Assembly (NCBI GenBank): GCA_012845835.1
Contig: JABAKD010000011.1
Span: 3,124,697 to 3,188,696 of the forward strand
Source: Undaria pinnatifida
Lineage: Eukaryota > Sar > Phaeophyceae > Laminariales > Alariaceae
DNA: 64,000 nt
Reading direction: 5' to 3'
In this document: positions 1 to 22,187 of the stretch, piece by piece
Layout: the number at the start of each line of letters is the position of its first letter
How positions within the stretch are numbered: position 1 is the stretch's first letter
The notes under the pieces: generated by a model
What the model was told of the DNA's origin: nothing
The model's input: the letters and a program-made list of their open reading frames with translations, nothing else
The model's database searches: none
Program-made: the position numbers and the translations under genes

Positions 1-1194
1 GACCATGGATTCGATTTTGGCGCTGACTTCACGTGAGAACGACTACAATGATTATGTTATCACATGCCGTACGAGTATGTACAGCTACGACGACAATGAG
101 TAGCCAACAGCGAGAGATCCCCAAACCGCGTCGGGGTATCCATGTTTCTGGCAATATCGATCAACCAGGTATGCCTTTACAGACCAATACGATGATTTCT
201 TTAACTCACCTGTTTCGTATATATAAACCAGCGCTAAACTAGGCTGTTTTGTCACACTTTTCGCGGACAAAATGATGCCAAATAGCGTAACTTTTGCCTC
301 CGGCGGGCACCTCCAGCGGGGCCCCCTTGGCCGAGGGGGGCTCTTATGGCGCGCTTCGTTCGCCTGACTTTGGTCGGCTAAAGTCAGCTAGTTGGCTAGC
401 AACTAACAACCAAGCGGGAACTCCAGTCAACTCCCAGCCCTACCAATTATGCTTCTCCACCAAAAATCTCAGCCCAGAGTACAACTTGCCAGGGTTATGG
501 GGACGGGTCATGATCTGGTCCGCGGACCGGGTCAGGAGATTGCCAAATTTTCTAAGGTCGGGCCAGGGAATCGTTGGAAATGTCACGTGCCGGGACGAGT
601 CGGGTCAGGAGTTCATCAAATCTCAGGGGCATCCCGACCCGCCAGTGGTGGGTGACCCGACACGGGAAAAGTCTTGCAAAATTCCCACAAAAAACGACAA
701 AAACTCCGCTCACTTTTTTCGATCGCTCAAAAACTCAAAACGCCAACAAGAGCTAAAACCTGAAACCTTCCACTCTAACTATTATGCCTTCTATCCAAAA
801 AATCCTCAGTTCAAAAAACAAGTTTGCCAAAAAATAAAATCATAACGAAAAAAATTCCTCTTCATTTCGATCCCAAAAAAAAAACACAAAAAAATACGAA
901 CAGATGCCAAAACCTGACTGAGCCGGACAAATTGCTCAATCACCGAATCACGATTAATTCACCAACAAATCTCAAATTAATCAACAATCAATTCACACAA
1001 CGCTCAAAACGCGAACAAACCAAGCCAAAATCTTAGCGGGACTTCGACCGCCCACTCACGATAGACGGAGTTACAAAATAAACTGATGTTGACAAAAAAA
1101 AATTGACCAAAATTAGAAACAAAAAAAGTCTATTCCCCAAAACTTGACCAAAATAACAAGAAAAAAAAAAAAAAACAATTGTCGATCAACACAC
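1..1194 (-). other. SMC3 intron 9, left end of window
   Basis: No exon seen on either strand. It holds a GC-rich stretch at 290-410 and degenerate GGGTC-type repeats at 490-665 (related to 33340-33540). An A-rich tail at 700-1180 ends in poly-A at 1160-1176, only about 20 bp beyond the exon 9 donor. Confidence 0.6.
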
Positions 1195-10421
<9,227 letters not shown>

Positions 10422-13400
10422 ATGATCGTGTGCATCGCCATTATTGGCCGCCAGGCAAGCGGAAGTAGAAAGTCCCGAGACGTCCCCTTGGTTCCGCTTT
10501 CTCTGTCACAGATTTCAGAGTACTTATGTAAGAGTAGTATTCGTAATCCTCCACTACATCTTGTCCAAAGTATGGGAATCGGGGGATTTTTTTGTAAAAT
10601 GGCTCGTACTGCGGTAACTAAGGCTACTGCAAGCAGTAGCCAAGAGTGCTGCTACAGGCAGATGCAGTGGCGGTAGATTATTGCTGTACATAGAAGCGCA
10701 CAGGTTACTGGTCGAACACCTGGGTCTAGACGAGTAGAAAAGCCGTACAGAGTAGTAGCAATAGTAGAGCTCTTGCGCATAGGTTCAATCCATTCACAGG
10801 TCCATATCTATTCATGCAATGGCAATGGTGTACTATAATTAGTACTGCTCCAACGCGAACAATAGAACGGAATGGCTCCGAGACATGACTGCGTTACTTG
10901 CTTCCGCCAGAAAGCTCGAACATTTCCGAGTGCGACGTAAAACAACCTTACTGACCGCGGTGTGTACCAGGTACTTAATACTTCGGTAAATGTCTTGCAG
11001 CTTATGACTACAGAGAGAGCTCGTCTCTCTCGGAAGAGGCATCGGCACGGACACAGTGATCGTGCTGGATGTAGATGGGAGGGATTGCCAGTTTGACGTG
11101 AAAAGCACACACAAAGTCGGTGACGCTTTTTAACGCTTTCACGACTGGAAACCCTTTTGAGGACAAATTTACTTGAATTTAGTATAGGGAGGACTTTTGG
11201 GGCTAAAAAGGGGTTGAAAGCATCCAAGAGCAGTCGGGAGTCAAGAGCGGCCAACTCGGCAAATCCCGCCACACTACGAAAGGCTATAATATATTGCCCA
11301 CTGGAGGTAAGAGCTCTTTGTCACGAGGCGCTCTTAAATCGGGGTACCCACGGTAGTGAAATCCTTTGCACGTGGCATGGACACAGGATGGACGACTCAC
11401 ATATCGAACCTTGCCAGCTGTGTGCGTGCGTCTATATACGTGCCAGGGTATCATATATTTTTTTCTTTCTTTTTTTTTCCCAAAACCGTCAGATTTATCC
11501 CCTTGAAAGGATTTATAGCTTACACGCACAAATTGCCCGCCCGTCCGCCCCCCCCCCCCCCCCTTCCCCCCCCCCCCTCCAACCCCGCTCGCTTTTGATC
11601 AAAACCAGGCCCCCACGTCCTTCAAAACTCCGCCCCCCCCCATCACCGGTTATTCGACTTACAGGATTCACTTGATAAACGGACACATTTCCCTCCACAG
11701 CTGTCAGATTTTGTCCCCCTCAGAAACGGGTTTTATAGTTTCCGCGCACAGACTGACCAACATCAACCTGTTGACCCTGATAGCTACACTGTAGTTGTGA
11801 GGGGAGTCGCCGACCTATATCCTTACTGAGGACACACAACTCGTAATACGCGCGATCGGAGTATCACACACAGCTTTCAAAGATGAGTTTCGACGAAATC
11901 TTCGATCTCACAGCTGGAGTGTATTTTCATTTTTTATAATATACCTATAGCAGCACAGCGCAGCGAGCTTCTTGCGGTGCCGCTGATCTCTCGCCGCAGT
12001 TTTTGCACCGCCGAAAAAGTTATCCTACTCTAATTCCAAGGTAATTACCGAGAACGTGGGCGCACTTCTAAAGGGCTCTAAGGCTGCAGTAGGGCGGGTA
12101 TTTTTAGGCTCTACTGTGTTTTTCGGTTTCACCATACTCGCCGCCATGCGATTGCTGGTTGCGCTGCCTGCACCGACAAAGAATGTTTACGCCCAGGTTT
12201 TGAGTTTGGGCACAGAGCCTCTGGTGCGGGTCGCCTTCACTCGGCACCGCAAATGGAAGTACCTCCACTGCCCAGTAAGGAAAAATGGGATGCCCCCCCG
12301 GAACGTAGTCCTGGTCAAGGGGTATTCATGTGTATAGTTCGCACGTATATCTCTCATAGCTCACACGTACACAAGTAGTACGGCCGGTAAACAGCAAACT
12401 TGGCTTCGGTCACAACTGTTATAACGCTCAGCGTCCCGGCGCTCGTTCGTCCGTCCGTCCGTGCGTGCAACCTAAAAAAAACATTACTCTCTTCTTTCAT
12501 CAGAACGAGCCGTTGTTTCTGCGCACCTACACGGACGCGGAGGGAGAAGAGGAGGAGGACGCCAACCTCCGCCTCCACAACATAGTACACAGCTCTCTCG
12601 ATGTTGTCGGAGAGCGGAAAGGTAAAAATGCACACGGAGGTCTTCCTCTCTTCTCTTTGTGTCGACGGCTCTCTCGATGTCGTCGGAGGGCGGAAAGGTT
12701 CGCGATACTTTTAGCAGCGCACTCCCGACATAGTGACAAAACACTTGGAATTAGACTGCGAAAAGTTTAGGAGTTGGAAATGGGTTAAGCCGGAGGTCCC
12801 CCCCCCCCCCTCGGTAAAGATAGGGTCTTGTCGTTTTTTGTCTCTGGCCTAGTACGGGGGACCATAGCAATCAGAGCCCACTATATATACGAAACCCTAG
12901 ATATTCACGTGTTTTGCCTAACTACATTTTTGGTCCTGATTACTATATTCGCCCGCTAGAGATGAAAATTCTCTCCCCCTCTCTTCCTCTCTCTAAAAAA
13001 ATTCCGGCATTTTTTTTTCCCAGCTTTCGTCGCTTTTCCACCATATTTCGGCGGTTACCGACCCAATGACGCAACCCGCTTGTCTACGGCACGGCTATGA
13101 TATTGTGCTCTGCGGTGTGGTGTGGTGCCGTGTTGTGTTATGTCGTGTCTCGTCGCGTCGCGTCGTGTCTTGTTGTATCGTGTCGTGTCGTGTCGTGTCG
13201 TGTCGTGTCGTGTCGTGTCGTGTCGTGTCGTGTCGTGTCGTGTCGTTTCGTGTTGTGTTGTGCCGTCTCGTCTCGTCTCGTCTCGTCTCGTCTTGTCCCG
13301 TAGGCGTCGGCAGAAAGGGCCGTCCGGCACGGCAGATGTTTCAACGGAGATGTTCTTGGGACCCCCGTGCTTCGTCGACGAATGTTTTGTGCCAGCCTTA

Positions 13401-15460
13401 AGAGCGTTTTTTACCAAGCTTCTGCCTCCTTTTTTTTCACAAGTTTCGGTATTTTCCGACAAATTCCCAGGGTACTTTCTCACAAATTTCGGCACTTTTT
13501 GTCACATTTTCGGAAATTTGTCGACGCGATCCGCGCAGGCAGAAGGGGGCTTCGGGTGCGGCAGATGGTTCGACCGAGATGTTCCTTGAATACCTGTGTC
13601 CCACCGACAAGCATCGAATCGGCGGCTACATGACGAGCAAACGCAAGCATACTTTCGCAAACTTCTGCCTCCACTTTATTTAACAAACGCGGCGTTTTTT
13701 TGACGAAGTTCGGCACTTTTTCACAAATTTCGTTTTTTTTCCACAATTTTTGGCAATTTTGTTTCAAATTTCGGCATGCACCGACGCATCCGGTTTTTTT
13801 CACAACACGGCCACATACGGTGCCGCAGTCCGGTGTGGGTTGGTATGGTGTGGTTTTGTGGGCAGAGTGAAAAAGTGGCCGTTCGGCGCGGCAGTTAGTT
13901 CAACGGAAACGTCCCTGGGATACCTGTGACCCTTTTTTGTTTATGCAGATTTCTTTTTGGACACTTACTTGTTCACACGTTTCAAATTTTTGCAGTTACC
14001 TGCGCTACGCTTTTTTACAACACGGGGGCGATGCCGCGGTGCGGTGTCGTGTGGTGTGTTGTCGCTGACTCGCAGGCAGAAAGGGTCCGTCTGGCGCGGC
14101 AGACGTTTCAACGGAAATGTTCCTGGGACACCTATGCCCCATCGACGAGTACCGAGTCTACGGCTACATGACGAGCACGCGGCTGAAGCTCCTGGCGGTG
14201 TTGGAGGATGTGAACGACATCCGAGAGCCAGAGCTGAAGAGGGTGAGTGAGACGCTGCGGTCGGCCGTTTTGCATCGCCTCTCGGTGTTTCGTCTCCTTG
14301 GCTTTGCGTGCCCAAATGTGGGGGGTGTCGTAGGAGATGAATTGAGGGGTGGAGCGGATTAGCGAGATCATGGCGTCCCAATGAAAAGTCGCTCAGTCGA
14401 AAATAAAAGACGAAGAAAACAGTGATGGTGCGCAGAAACAGAACATATTGAAAGGGTGGTCTTGAAGGGTTGGAGCGAAGCTAAGGGGTTAGCGCTAACT
14501 TGCGTTGGTTGGTGGGGCTTGCGTGGGCCTGAGCGGTTGATGCTGATGTTGGCTGTGTGCGTCCTCGGCCCGGCTCGGCTCGGCTAGTCTCGCCGTGATC
14601 CTTTTTCTTTTGTCGCGTGGTTGATTGTGCGCACCCCTTCCTTTGAGAGAATGAGTGGAGTTCGCTGTTTTTCTGGTGTTGTGGTTCTGGTTCTGGTGGT
14701 GGTGGTGGTGGTGGTGGCGGTGGTGGTGGTGGTGGTGGTGGTGGTGGTGGTGGTGGTAGGGTCGCGACCGGAACCGTTGGTTGAGTTTCCCGCGGCGGAG
14801 AGCATTCTCCCCCTTCGCTGGCGATTGGCCCTAATTGACGAGTTGCAAAAACCACGATAGGTTGAGAGAAAGCGCTGGTCTCGTCGAGAACGACGGTCGC
14901 CCTGAGGAAAGACATTCTTCCGTTTGATCGCTGTGTAGCAGTAGTAACACGTGAAACATGGTTTGCAAGTGTTTCGTTCGCGCGCTTTTTTGTTGGGACG
15001 GTCATGTCACCGCTGCCATCCTCGCACCTAGAAGCGCGCGTCTGCCTTTCGGCGGCGACACCCATTCTTGTCGCGCTCGCTCCCCCACGCTGTGGAACCC
15101 CGCGTGACCTCCCGTCGAAGCTCGTAGTATATCTGCTGACGCCCCCCAATGCACGCCGTAGTTTTGCGCTGTTGCGGGTGCCTTGCGTGCGTGCAGTGGT
15201 GCAGGTCGTTCTTATTGTATCCCTGCACGCCATATTTGTACGCTTCCATGCGCGCTGTATTTGTTCGATTTTCGCTGAGCCTTGCGTGCGTACATGCGTC
15301 CGTTTCATGCATTCCGGTGGTGCTTGCGCAGGTTTTTTCTGTGGTGCACGACTTGTACGTGAGCTACCTCCGAAATCCGTTCGCCGCTCTGGCGAAACCC
15401 GTAGAATCGGCAAAGTTTCGCCTGGCGGTTGACCGACAAATCAACGACTACAACTCATGA
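10422..15460 (+). CDS. TRAPPC2L: TRAPPC2L, trafficking protein particle complex subunit 2-like
   Basis: Small longin-fold subunit of the TRAPP tethering complexes, acting in ER-Golgi and intra-Golgi vesicle traffic. Exons: 10422-10454, 12504-12621, 14076-14242, 15332-15460 with TGA stop; 447 nt, 148 residues, close to the usual 140. Family landmarks in order: MIVCIAIIGRQNEPLFLRTY at the N-terminus, LRLHNIVHSSLDVV, MFLGHLCPIDEYRVYGYMTS, and VVHDLYVSYLRNPF near the C-terminus. Sedlin (TRAPPC2) differs at these positions, so TRAPPC2L is preferred. Intron 1 has a GC donor (CAG/GCAAGC); introns 2 and 3 are GT-AG. The 14076 acceptor is fixed by phase: the next AG, 4 nt later, would break the frame. 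Intron 1 carries a family E repeat, and intron 2 carries duplicated exon copies. Confidence 0.94.
11480..11945 (+). repeat. Family E dispersed repeat, copy 2
   Basis: Near-identical partner of 3795-4240, lying in TRAPPC2L intron 1. Differences are mainly in C-run lengths and scattered substitutions, so the duplication looks young. A short relic of the 3' end recurs near 50518-50570. Confidence 0.88.
12664..12702 (+). pseudogene. Duplicate of the TRAPPC2L exon 2 3' end and donor site
   Basis: Seventy-six bp after the end of exon 2 the sequence GCTCTCTCGATGTCGTCGG and the following GCGGAAAGGT recur with few mismatches, including an intact G/GTTCGC-like donor. It gives an alternative 5' splice site 76 nt downstream that would shift the frame if used. 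Confidence 0.8.
12853..12957. mobile_element. Family H mini-MITE
   Basis: About 105 bp: TACGGGGGACCATAGCAATC at the left, TTGGTCCTGATTACTATATTC at the right, forming an inverted pair, in TRAPPC2L intron 2. Confidence 0.7.
13115..13300. repeat. (TGTCG)n microsatellite
   Basis: Pentanucleotide array, pure at about 13181-13245 and grading into TCTCG units to 13290. It lies just before the first exon 3 copy in TRAPPC2L intron 2. Confidence 0.95.
13309..13935 (+). pseudogene. Three tandem decayed copies of TRAPPC2L exon 3 within intron 2
   Basis: Copies begin near 13309, 13532 and 13861, and the true exon at 14076, spaced about 210-330 bp. The intervening intron (CTTCTGCCTCC and CACAAATTTCGG blocks) is repeated with them. 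Copy 1 reads QKGPSGTADVSTEMFLG like the exon (RKGPSGAADVSTEMFLG), then diverges. Copy 2 keeps a CGCAG acceptor and FLEYLCPTDKHRIGGYMTS but has a 1-nt deletion upstream. Copy 3 stops at a TGA. Only the 14076 copy fits both flanking phases. Confidence 0.9.
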
Positions 15461-17013
15461 CGGGCCCGCCCTCGACGAGGTTGGTGGAGTGGTCCTGGGT
15501 AGTGGTATCGATGGTGTACAGATCGGACGAAAAGTTGGGAGAGCATAGGGGGGGGGGGGTACGGGAGGGGGGGGAGGGAGGGGGGGGGCGGGGGGTAATT
15601 ATTGGCATGGATGCCCGTAGTCTTGAAACCGTAGACCCTCGCATCCCTATTATTGCTGGACGGAGCACGCCGGGTTTTCACCGACAAGGCAAACATTGCT
15701 TGCACCTCGGGGGGGGGAGGAGGGGAGGGAAGAGGGGGACGATGTGCGTACCTTGCGATGCGGTGATTGGTTTTCCGGCCGTGAGTGGCTGGGAAAGAGC
15801 TTTGATGTTTTGAAACGAGCTTGCAATGCAGTAATACTGGAAAGGGCTCAAGACGACGTGGAAAACAACGCCGAGGACGTGCTACTGCTCTATGACGAGG
15901 CGTGTGTTCGTTGAAGCGATTCCCACCTGACTCCCAACTGACTTGGTTAGGCAAAACTTGCGTTACACAGACTAAAATGTTCAGCTGGTCGCGCGCCTAC
16001 GAAGGCAAATCGTTGAGTACTCTACTGGTAGAGCTCTTTAAGACTGCAAGCAGAGAAAGCAAAACGATGGATACATGCACAGCAGAGGTCTCTCTTATAG
16101 AGCCGGTTGAGTAGTGCCGGTTGAGTAGTGCTGGTTGCCTTCTATAGTACCTGCCAAACCGCTTGGCACATATGGAAAACAAGTGGTGCCGGTGGCCGCT
16201 ATAGTGCCGGTTTTCCGCTGTAGTGCGGGTGTTTCTGACTGGCACATACTACTAGCACCATAGAGGGACCACTGTAGCAGCGATCATAAAGAGGCAGGCC
16301 GGGCGGCTGGGTTAGGCGATGACACGTTTAGCGTCGGAGCTAAGTTGTAGGGCACGCTCGCTGCGTTGCCGCACACCTATACTCGAATTGCGAATTCCTG
16401 CACGATCACCCTATCGTAGGCCGGTGGGGTGATTGCGCTTGTCGCCGTGTTTGCATGTCTGGCCTGGGTCCCAGAGCCAATACTGTACCTAGATGGAAAA
16501 AGAGGCAGGGTGGTCATCACAGCGGCAGTCGCAGGGGGTCACTGCGTCTGACGAAGCGCCTCTGTTTGTTTACTTCTAACCTCTTTCTAGTTTGGTGTGC
16601 TGTAACATGTTGGGAGAGTTGTGATGTCACCCGAGGCGTGCGTGTTTCTCTACAAAATTCAAGGAGGCTTTCTCGTGAAAGGGGGTCCGCCTTGCTGGCG
16701 TCCCCTCTTTCCGGATAATATGTATCGTCACCAGAAATGCTGAGAGCGGTCGGGCCCCCGAGACCGCTATAAAACGCGGCCAACGACACCATGCCTCTTG
16801 CGCTTGCGTGTCGTATTTTGCTGACCGGGTTTAAAAGGTTTTCCACCATGTGCTGAATGGTGCAAGGTGGGCAACCTGCACCCAGTGCCCACGGTGATGG
16901 TCGACTGAACCCCGCCAACGGTTTTGTTAATTTGTGGGGAAGTCGCTGACCATCACCCCCCCCCCCCCCCGCTCGCTAAAAACACTCCACAACAAGAGAA
17001 ACCCGGAGTGGGT
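15461..17013. other. Convergent intergenic region between TRAPPC2L and coiled-coil gene
   Basis: Holds the TRAPPC2L 3' UTR, G-runs at 15548-15595, and a partial family D repeat (15600-15715). It also holds an unrecognised plus-strand open frame (15740-15914, ending LLLYDEACVR) and CCGGCACTAT-type repeats (16095-16275). A C14 run lies at 16957-16970. No convincing gene. Confidence 0.5.
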
Positions 17014-20000
17014 TTATTCGTGGTCACGCTTCCGCGCCGCGCCGCCCCCCGACCCTCCGTCATCCAGAGGCGACGTCGGTGTAACAGCCCTGCTTGAAGA
17101 AGCACGCCAGATTGTGAGGGCAGCGTTCTTTCCCTTCCTCTCGTAGCTGCGGCTGCCTGGTCGGCGGAAAGCCGACGTGCTCCGTGACCACTTTGTAGGG
17201 GTGTAAGGGTCGTGGCTAAAGGATACGGCCACGCTTGATAATGAGCATGCCACCTACCCACCCCCTGCCCCCTTTCCTGGCATTGTAGGAAAGCGAAGGT
17301 CTATAACCTTACGACTACACGGCCATGAATGAAACGAGTGCACCCTCTTTCCCTCCCTCCGTCTCTTCCGTAGCCGTGATTGCTGCACTTTTCATCCTAA
17401 GGTGCCCATTATACTCCAGCCCTGCTTGAAAAAGTTCGCCTGACTTAGAGGCGACATTCCTCCCCTCCCTCCCGAAGCGGCGCTCCGTCTCGAAAAATAT
17501 GCATGGTCAATGGCCAAATGGCTAAAGCAAGTACCAAATGAGGAAGCCCCCCCCCCCCCCCCGCGTGAGCTAGACAACCAGGGTACAGTTTTTTTTCTTT
17601 TCTGGCGGTCTCCGTGATGGTTATCGAGTCAGATCATATCGTGCGGGGTGGAAAACCCTAACTCCGCACAATTGGAATGATCACATCAGGTAGTGTGAAT
17701 ATGGTAAGGCACCCACGAGGCAGTTGCATAGTAATACCCATTGCTGTCTCTGAAGTGGCCACACCAGAAAACAAAGCATAATTAATTGGCGCTGTCATCC
17801 ATAAGCAAGAAAGTAGGTACAAGGTGCCGAAATCCGTCTTACGAGCGGTTCTTGGAAGGATGCAGTTCACCCTTCATGCGACTGGCCTAACATCGCACGG
17901 CGCTTCGCACTTGGTGCAAGCAATGTCTGCCTGGTTGGTGAAAACCCGACGTGCCCCGTCCCGGTATAATAGTAGGGATGCGAGGGTTTGTGGTCATACG
18001 ACTACGGCCATGCATAAACTGAGTACACCCCCCCCCCCCCGCCCTCCCTCCCGCAGCCACGGCTGCCCGACGCCTCATCCTAAGGTGCCATTAGAGTGCT
18101 GCTTTCAGAAATACGCCTGGCTTAGGGGCGATGTTATTCCCCTCCCCTCCACGGTAGCCGCGGTCGGTGGCACTCGTGGTCTCGAAAGTGTCACCATCGG
18201 AGACACCCTTCGTTGCTTGTTCCCCTACTGACGCCGCCGCGGTGGCCTCCTTTCCCCCTATCTCCCTCCATCCCCCTCCCTCTAAATCACGGATTTGTTC
18301 GTCCGTGGTGAAACGCCTCCGCACAGAAACCCTCCCCGACTCTTTACCATCCAAAGGTACCCTTAGAGCCCTGTCTGCATAAAATAAGCTTGACCTAAGG
18401 GCGAGTTTCTTCCCCTCCCCACCGTAGAATTATTTGCCGCGGTGGATGGTAGCCGTGGTCTCGGAAGTGACACCAGCGGAGCCGCCCCTTGGTTGCTAAC
18501 TCCCCTACTGCAGACGCCGCCACCGCTACCGCTGCTACGACCGTAGTTGCTGCCACGGCCATGCCGGCGCAAGGGATCTGAGAAGGTGATGCTTACTTTT
18601 TTGGGCGGCGCAGTTGCCAGGACCATCGCGTGCGCCTGGATCGAAATAATGGAACGCCAATAGAAGGGGACAGAAGGGGGGGGGGGGGGTAACGGACAAG
18701 GGGAGGCAGGAGCGGGGGGCGAGAAAGCACCAACGGACGAGGGACAGGCAGCGGAGGGGGGGGGCAGAAAGCACGGCGTTAACGCATTGCGCATTTTTCG
18801 TGACCACGTGGCTTAAATTTGGAATATAGTTCGGCGCGCCAGTCGGATATCCTAGCGGTAAGAATGTTTTCGTGCCGCGAAGGTCGCGGGTCGAACACAA
18901 AAAATCAAGAGGGCAATTGATGCGATGGTGTTACGTATGTTTGTAGATTGTCGTGGACTTGGGTTCGAGAGCCCGACAAGCAACGAGCTACTGTTCCCTG
19001 GTACATACAATATCATGTATACGAGAGCATGTTTACTATAGGCAACAGCGTACTATTCAAGCCTGTGCTACCGCGCGTCAAGGGCGTACCAACACGATAT
19101 TTACCCCCAATAATGTTGCATGTTTGTGCTAAGAATGTGCAACAGCGGACTATTCAAGCCCGTCCCATCACGCGTCAAGGGTGCACCAACAACACGGTAC
19201 ACCCCCAACCCGCCACCTGGGGCACAATGACCGGTCGGTACACAACGACCGGTCGGTACACAACGACCGGTCCGTACACATGCCGTTCAGGGTCTTTTCT
19301 ACCCATTTTCACCACCCGGCTTTCCCCACTTGCACGATCGAATCTGTGCTCACGGGATGAAAGTAACTATAGTCGATTATTGGGGCGCAACGTAGCTTAC
19401 CATTCCACTGCGGATTATTTATATCGCAAGTTGGGATAGCACGAAAGCTCAAGGTCGCACATGAACGTGGAAGTCACTCGCCCGAGTGACTCCGACCGGC
19501 TGCAAAGGAAGGCCCCAAAGGTGGTCCCCCTGCCGTAGCCCTATTTAAGGACGCATGCTACGAAGGAGGTGCACCACTTTATTTTCCGAATTTTTCCTCA
19601 ATTTGGGATCTTAAGACCTGTCCCAGAAACTGATTTGAAGGCCGAAAAAAAAAAAACTTGTACGTACCGAATGAAAAAAATCCCCATGACCTAGGCACAC
19701 AACGAGAATGATGCAGAAATAAATGGGGCGTATTTTGCGACAATTTGAGGCTAAGGAGTCCCGTCATTCAGAAACCATTTTCGCCGAAAAAGATATACCT
19801 CCATCGTAGCACGCGTCCTACCTAAGTGAGCGTTTCTTACGGCTAGAGAATAGTACGTGTTCACTGGCCCATGTTCTGCAGCAAAATACTCCCTGAAGCT
19901 GTTTTCGTGATAAGAGAAACGCACGCTGTGCACCCCTCCCCAGTAATGAAACCCTCGAAACGCTCCCCCCCCCCCACACACAAGAAAATTCTTCCTGGTC

Positions 20001-22148
20001 GACGAAAACCCGACGTGCTCCGCTTGGGCATGGCAGGGATGCGGGGACTTAATGGTCATACAACTACGGCTATGCATGACACGCGTACACTCTCCCCCGT
20101 CTCTACCCTCTTTCGCAGTCTGCCGGCGTCCCGATCGTGAAAAAGCCTGCACCATGCCGCTTGCCTGTTTTTCCTCTCTTGGTTCCCCGTGCTCAGGACT
20201 ATGAAGGTCTCGAATGTGGCTAACCCTAACCCCCTGCGACCCCCCCCCCCCCCCCCCCCCGACGCCGCCTTCCCTCTTTCCGTCTCGCAAGGGGTGTGTG
20301 GTCAACAGTCAAATGATGAAGGCAAGAAATAAACGAGTGTTGAGGTATTAGTGGGGTATTAGTCCGTTTGACCACTTGCAAAAGGTTAACCAATAGCTCA
20401 CCCAAACTAAGCCTTATATCACTCTCCCGGCGTCCCTGAAACGACGGGATACCAGGTCGGCGGGATATACGGGCAGACCTGTCAATTATCCAAGCCGTTT
20501 CATTTCCTGGGTATACCGGGGAGAGTATTTTTCAAGTTCGACATGGGGAAAGTCTGAAAAAGTTTATCACGGTGGATGTGGGAGTTGAATCCACGACCCC
20601 AAAAACCCATGGTCTGTCGACGACGCCATATTTGTTAAGGAATTAGTGGGGTAATAGTCCGTTTGACCACTTGCAAAAGGTTAACCAATAGCTTACCCAA
20701 ACTAAGCCTTATTACACGAGTATCCCCCCGCAAAAAAATAAATAATTCCATTCGAAGCTGTCATTCGATAAGCGAGAAAGTACGCACAAGGAGCGGGAGT
20801 TCACCTGATGGGTGGTTTTAGTACGATGCAGCTCACCCTTCGTTCGTGCGACTCGCCGAAGACCTCACGGTGCCTGGCGCTTTGGTGCACGCGATTTCTG
20901 CCTGGTCCGTGAAAATCGGATGTGCTCCAGCACTGTAAGGATGCGAGGGTCAATGGTCTTAAGACTACGGCTATGCTTGAAATGAGTACCCCTCCCCCAC
21001 TCCCCACCCCCCTCCCGTCTTGAAACGGAAAATAAATGGTTGATAGTCGAACGACTACCCAAGGCATCCAACTGATGAACACCCCGTCCCCCCAACCCAC
21101 GTGCTCCGTCCAAGCATAGTAGGGATGCGAGGGTCTATGGCCATACGACTACGGCCATGCACAAATTAAGTACACCCCCCCGCCCACTCCACTCCCGCCT
21201 CGTTCGCCTGCCAGCGTCCCGATCGCGCGAGCCCTCGCCGCGCCACTCGCCTGCTTTATCTCCGCGAGTTGCATCCTGAGAGCTTGGTTTTCCCTCCTCA
21301 GCACCACAAAAGTCTCGAATGTGGCCCCGTTTTCCGCTACCCGTTGGAGCTCGGCCTCCAGCTCTGACACGAAGCTCTCTGCCCTCTCCAACCGCTTTGC
21401 GTTGTGGCTCAACTTTCTCTATAACAAGCATGGGTCGACGTTTTAAGAATGGGTGGCAGGGGTTCGTGTTAGCTACAAACTTTAGATTTTGTTTTTTGCT
21501 AGATGTATACCATAGCTACTGAGCTAACAGTCAGCGTTGACTGTTAGCTTTAGTTATGGTGTGTTTGTATCTAACAGGTGGAGCCAAGCCCCAACCCGCC
21601 CCAGCCTTCTTAAGTTATGAATGGTTTATGAAACATGACCCACAGCAGGGTAAAGGGGCTCGTGCAAAAATACCGGACACGAGCGCTGGCGTCCTGGCAT
21701 CGACGACGCGAAAAACAAATCAGAGAACAAAAAAAACAGAACCGCGTAGTATCATACTGCCGAACCACGGGTGGAGCTTGATGTTGCTCTCGCTTAACCA
21801 AACACCCCTTGTGTCATCGCTGGGATCAATTTTGTTGGCTCTCTACTTTGCACCTGGAGACTTCGTGATGGCTCTATCGCAACCCCTCTCAAGGTCCTAA
21901 AACAACCACCATCGCCCGTATCATCGCTGCGTCCGATTATTTTGTGGCTCTTGATTGTTCAACCTACCTGGAGCTTCGTGTTGCTCTCGCGCAACCTCTT
22001 CTCGCTCTCCCGCAACCGGCGCATGTCCAATCCGGGTAACTTCTCCACAGCCTTTGTCGTCGCCGGACCGAGGGAGCGGGGGGTTGGATATCCGCCGTCC
22101 CCGCTGTCATCGCTACAGCGGGAGGAGGAGGGTTGTGGGGGGAAGGGG

Positions 22149-22187
<39 letters not shown>

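Noticed and set aside
10422-15460. Calling this gene TRAPPC2 (sedlin) instead of TRAPPC2L
   Set aside because: N-terminus MIVCIAIIGRQNEPLF and the LGHLCPIDEYRVYGYMT block fit TRAPPC2L, not the sedlin start or its NQFIAHAALD block.
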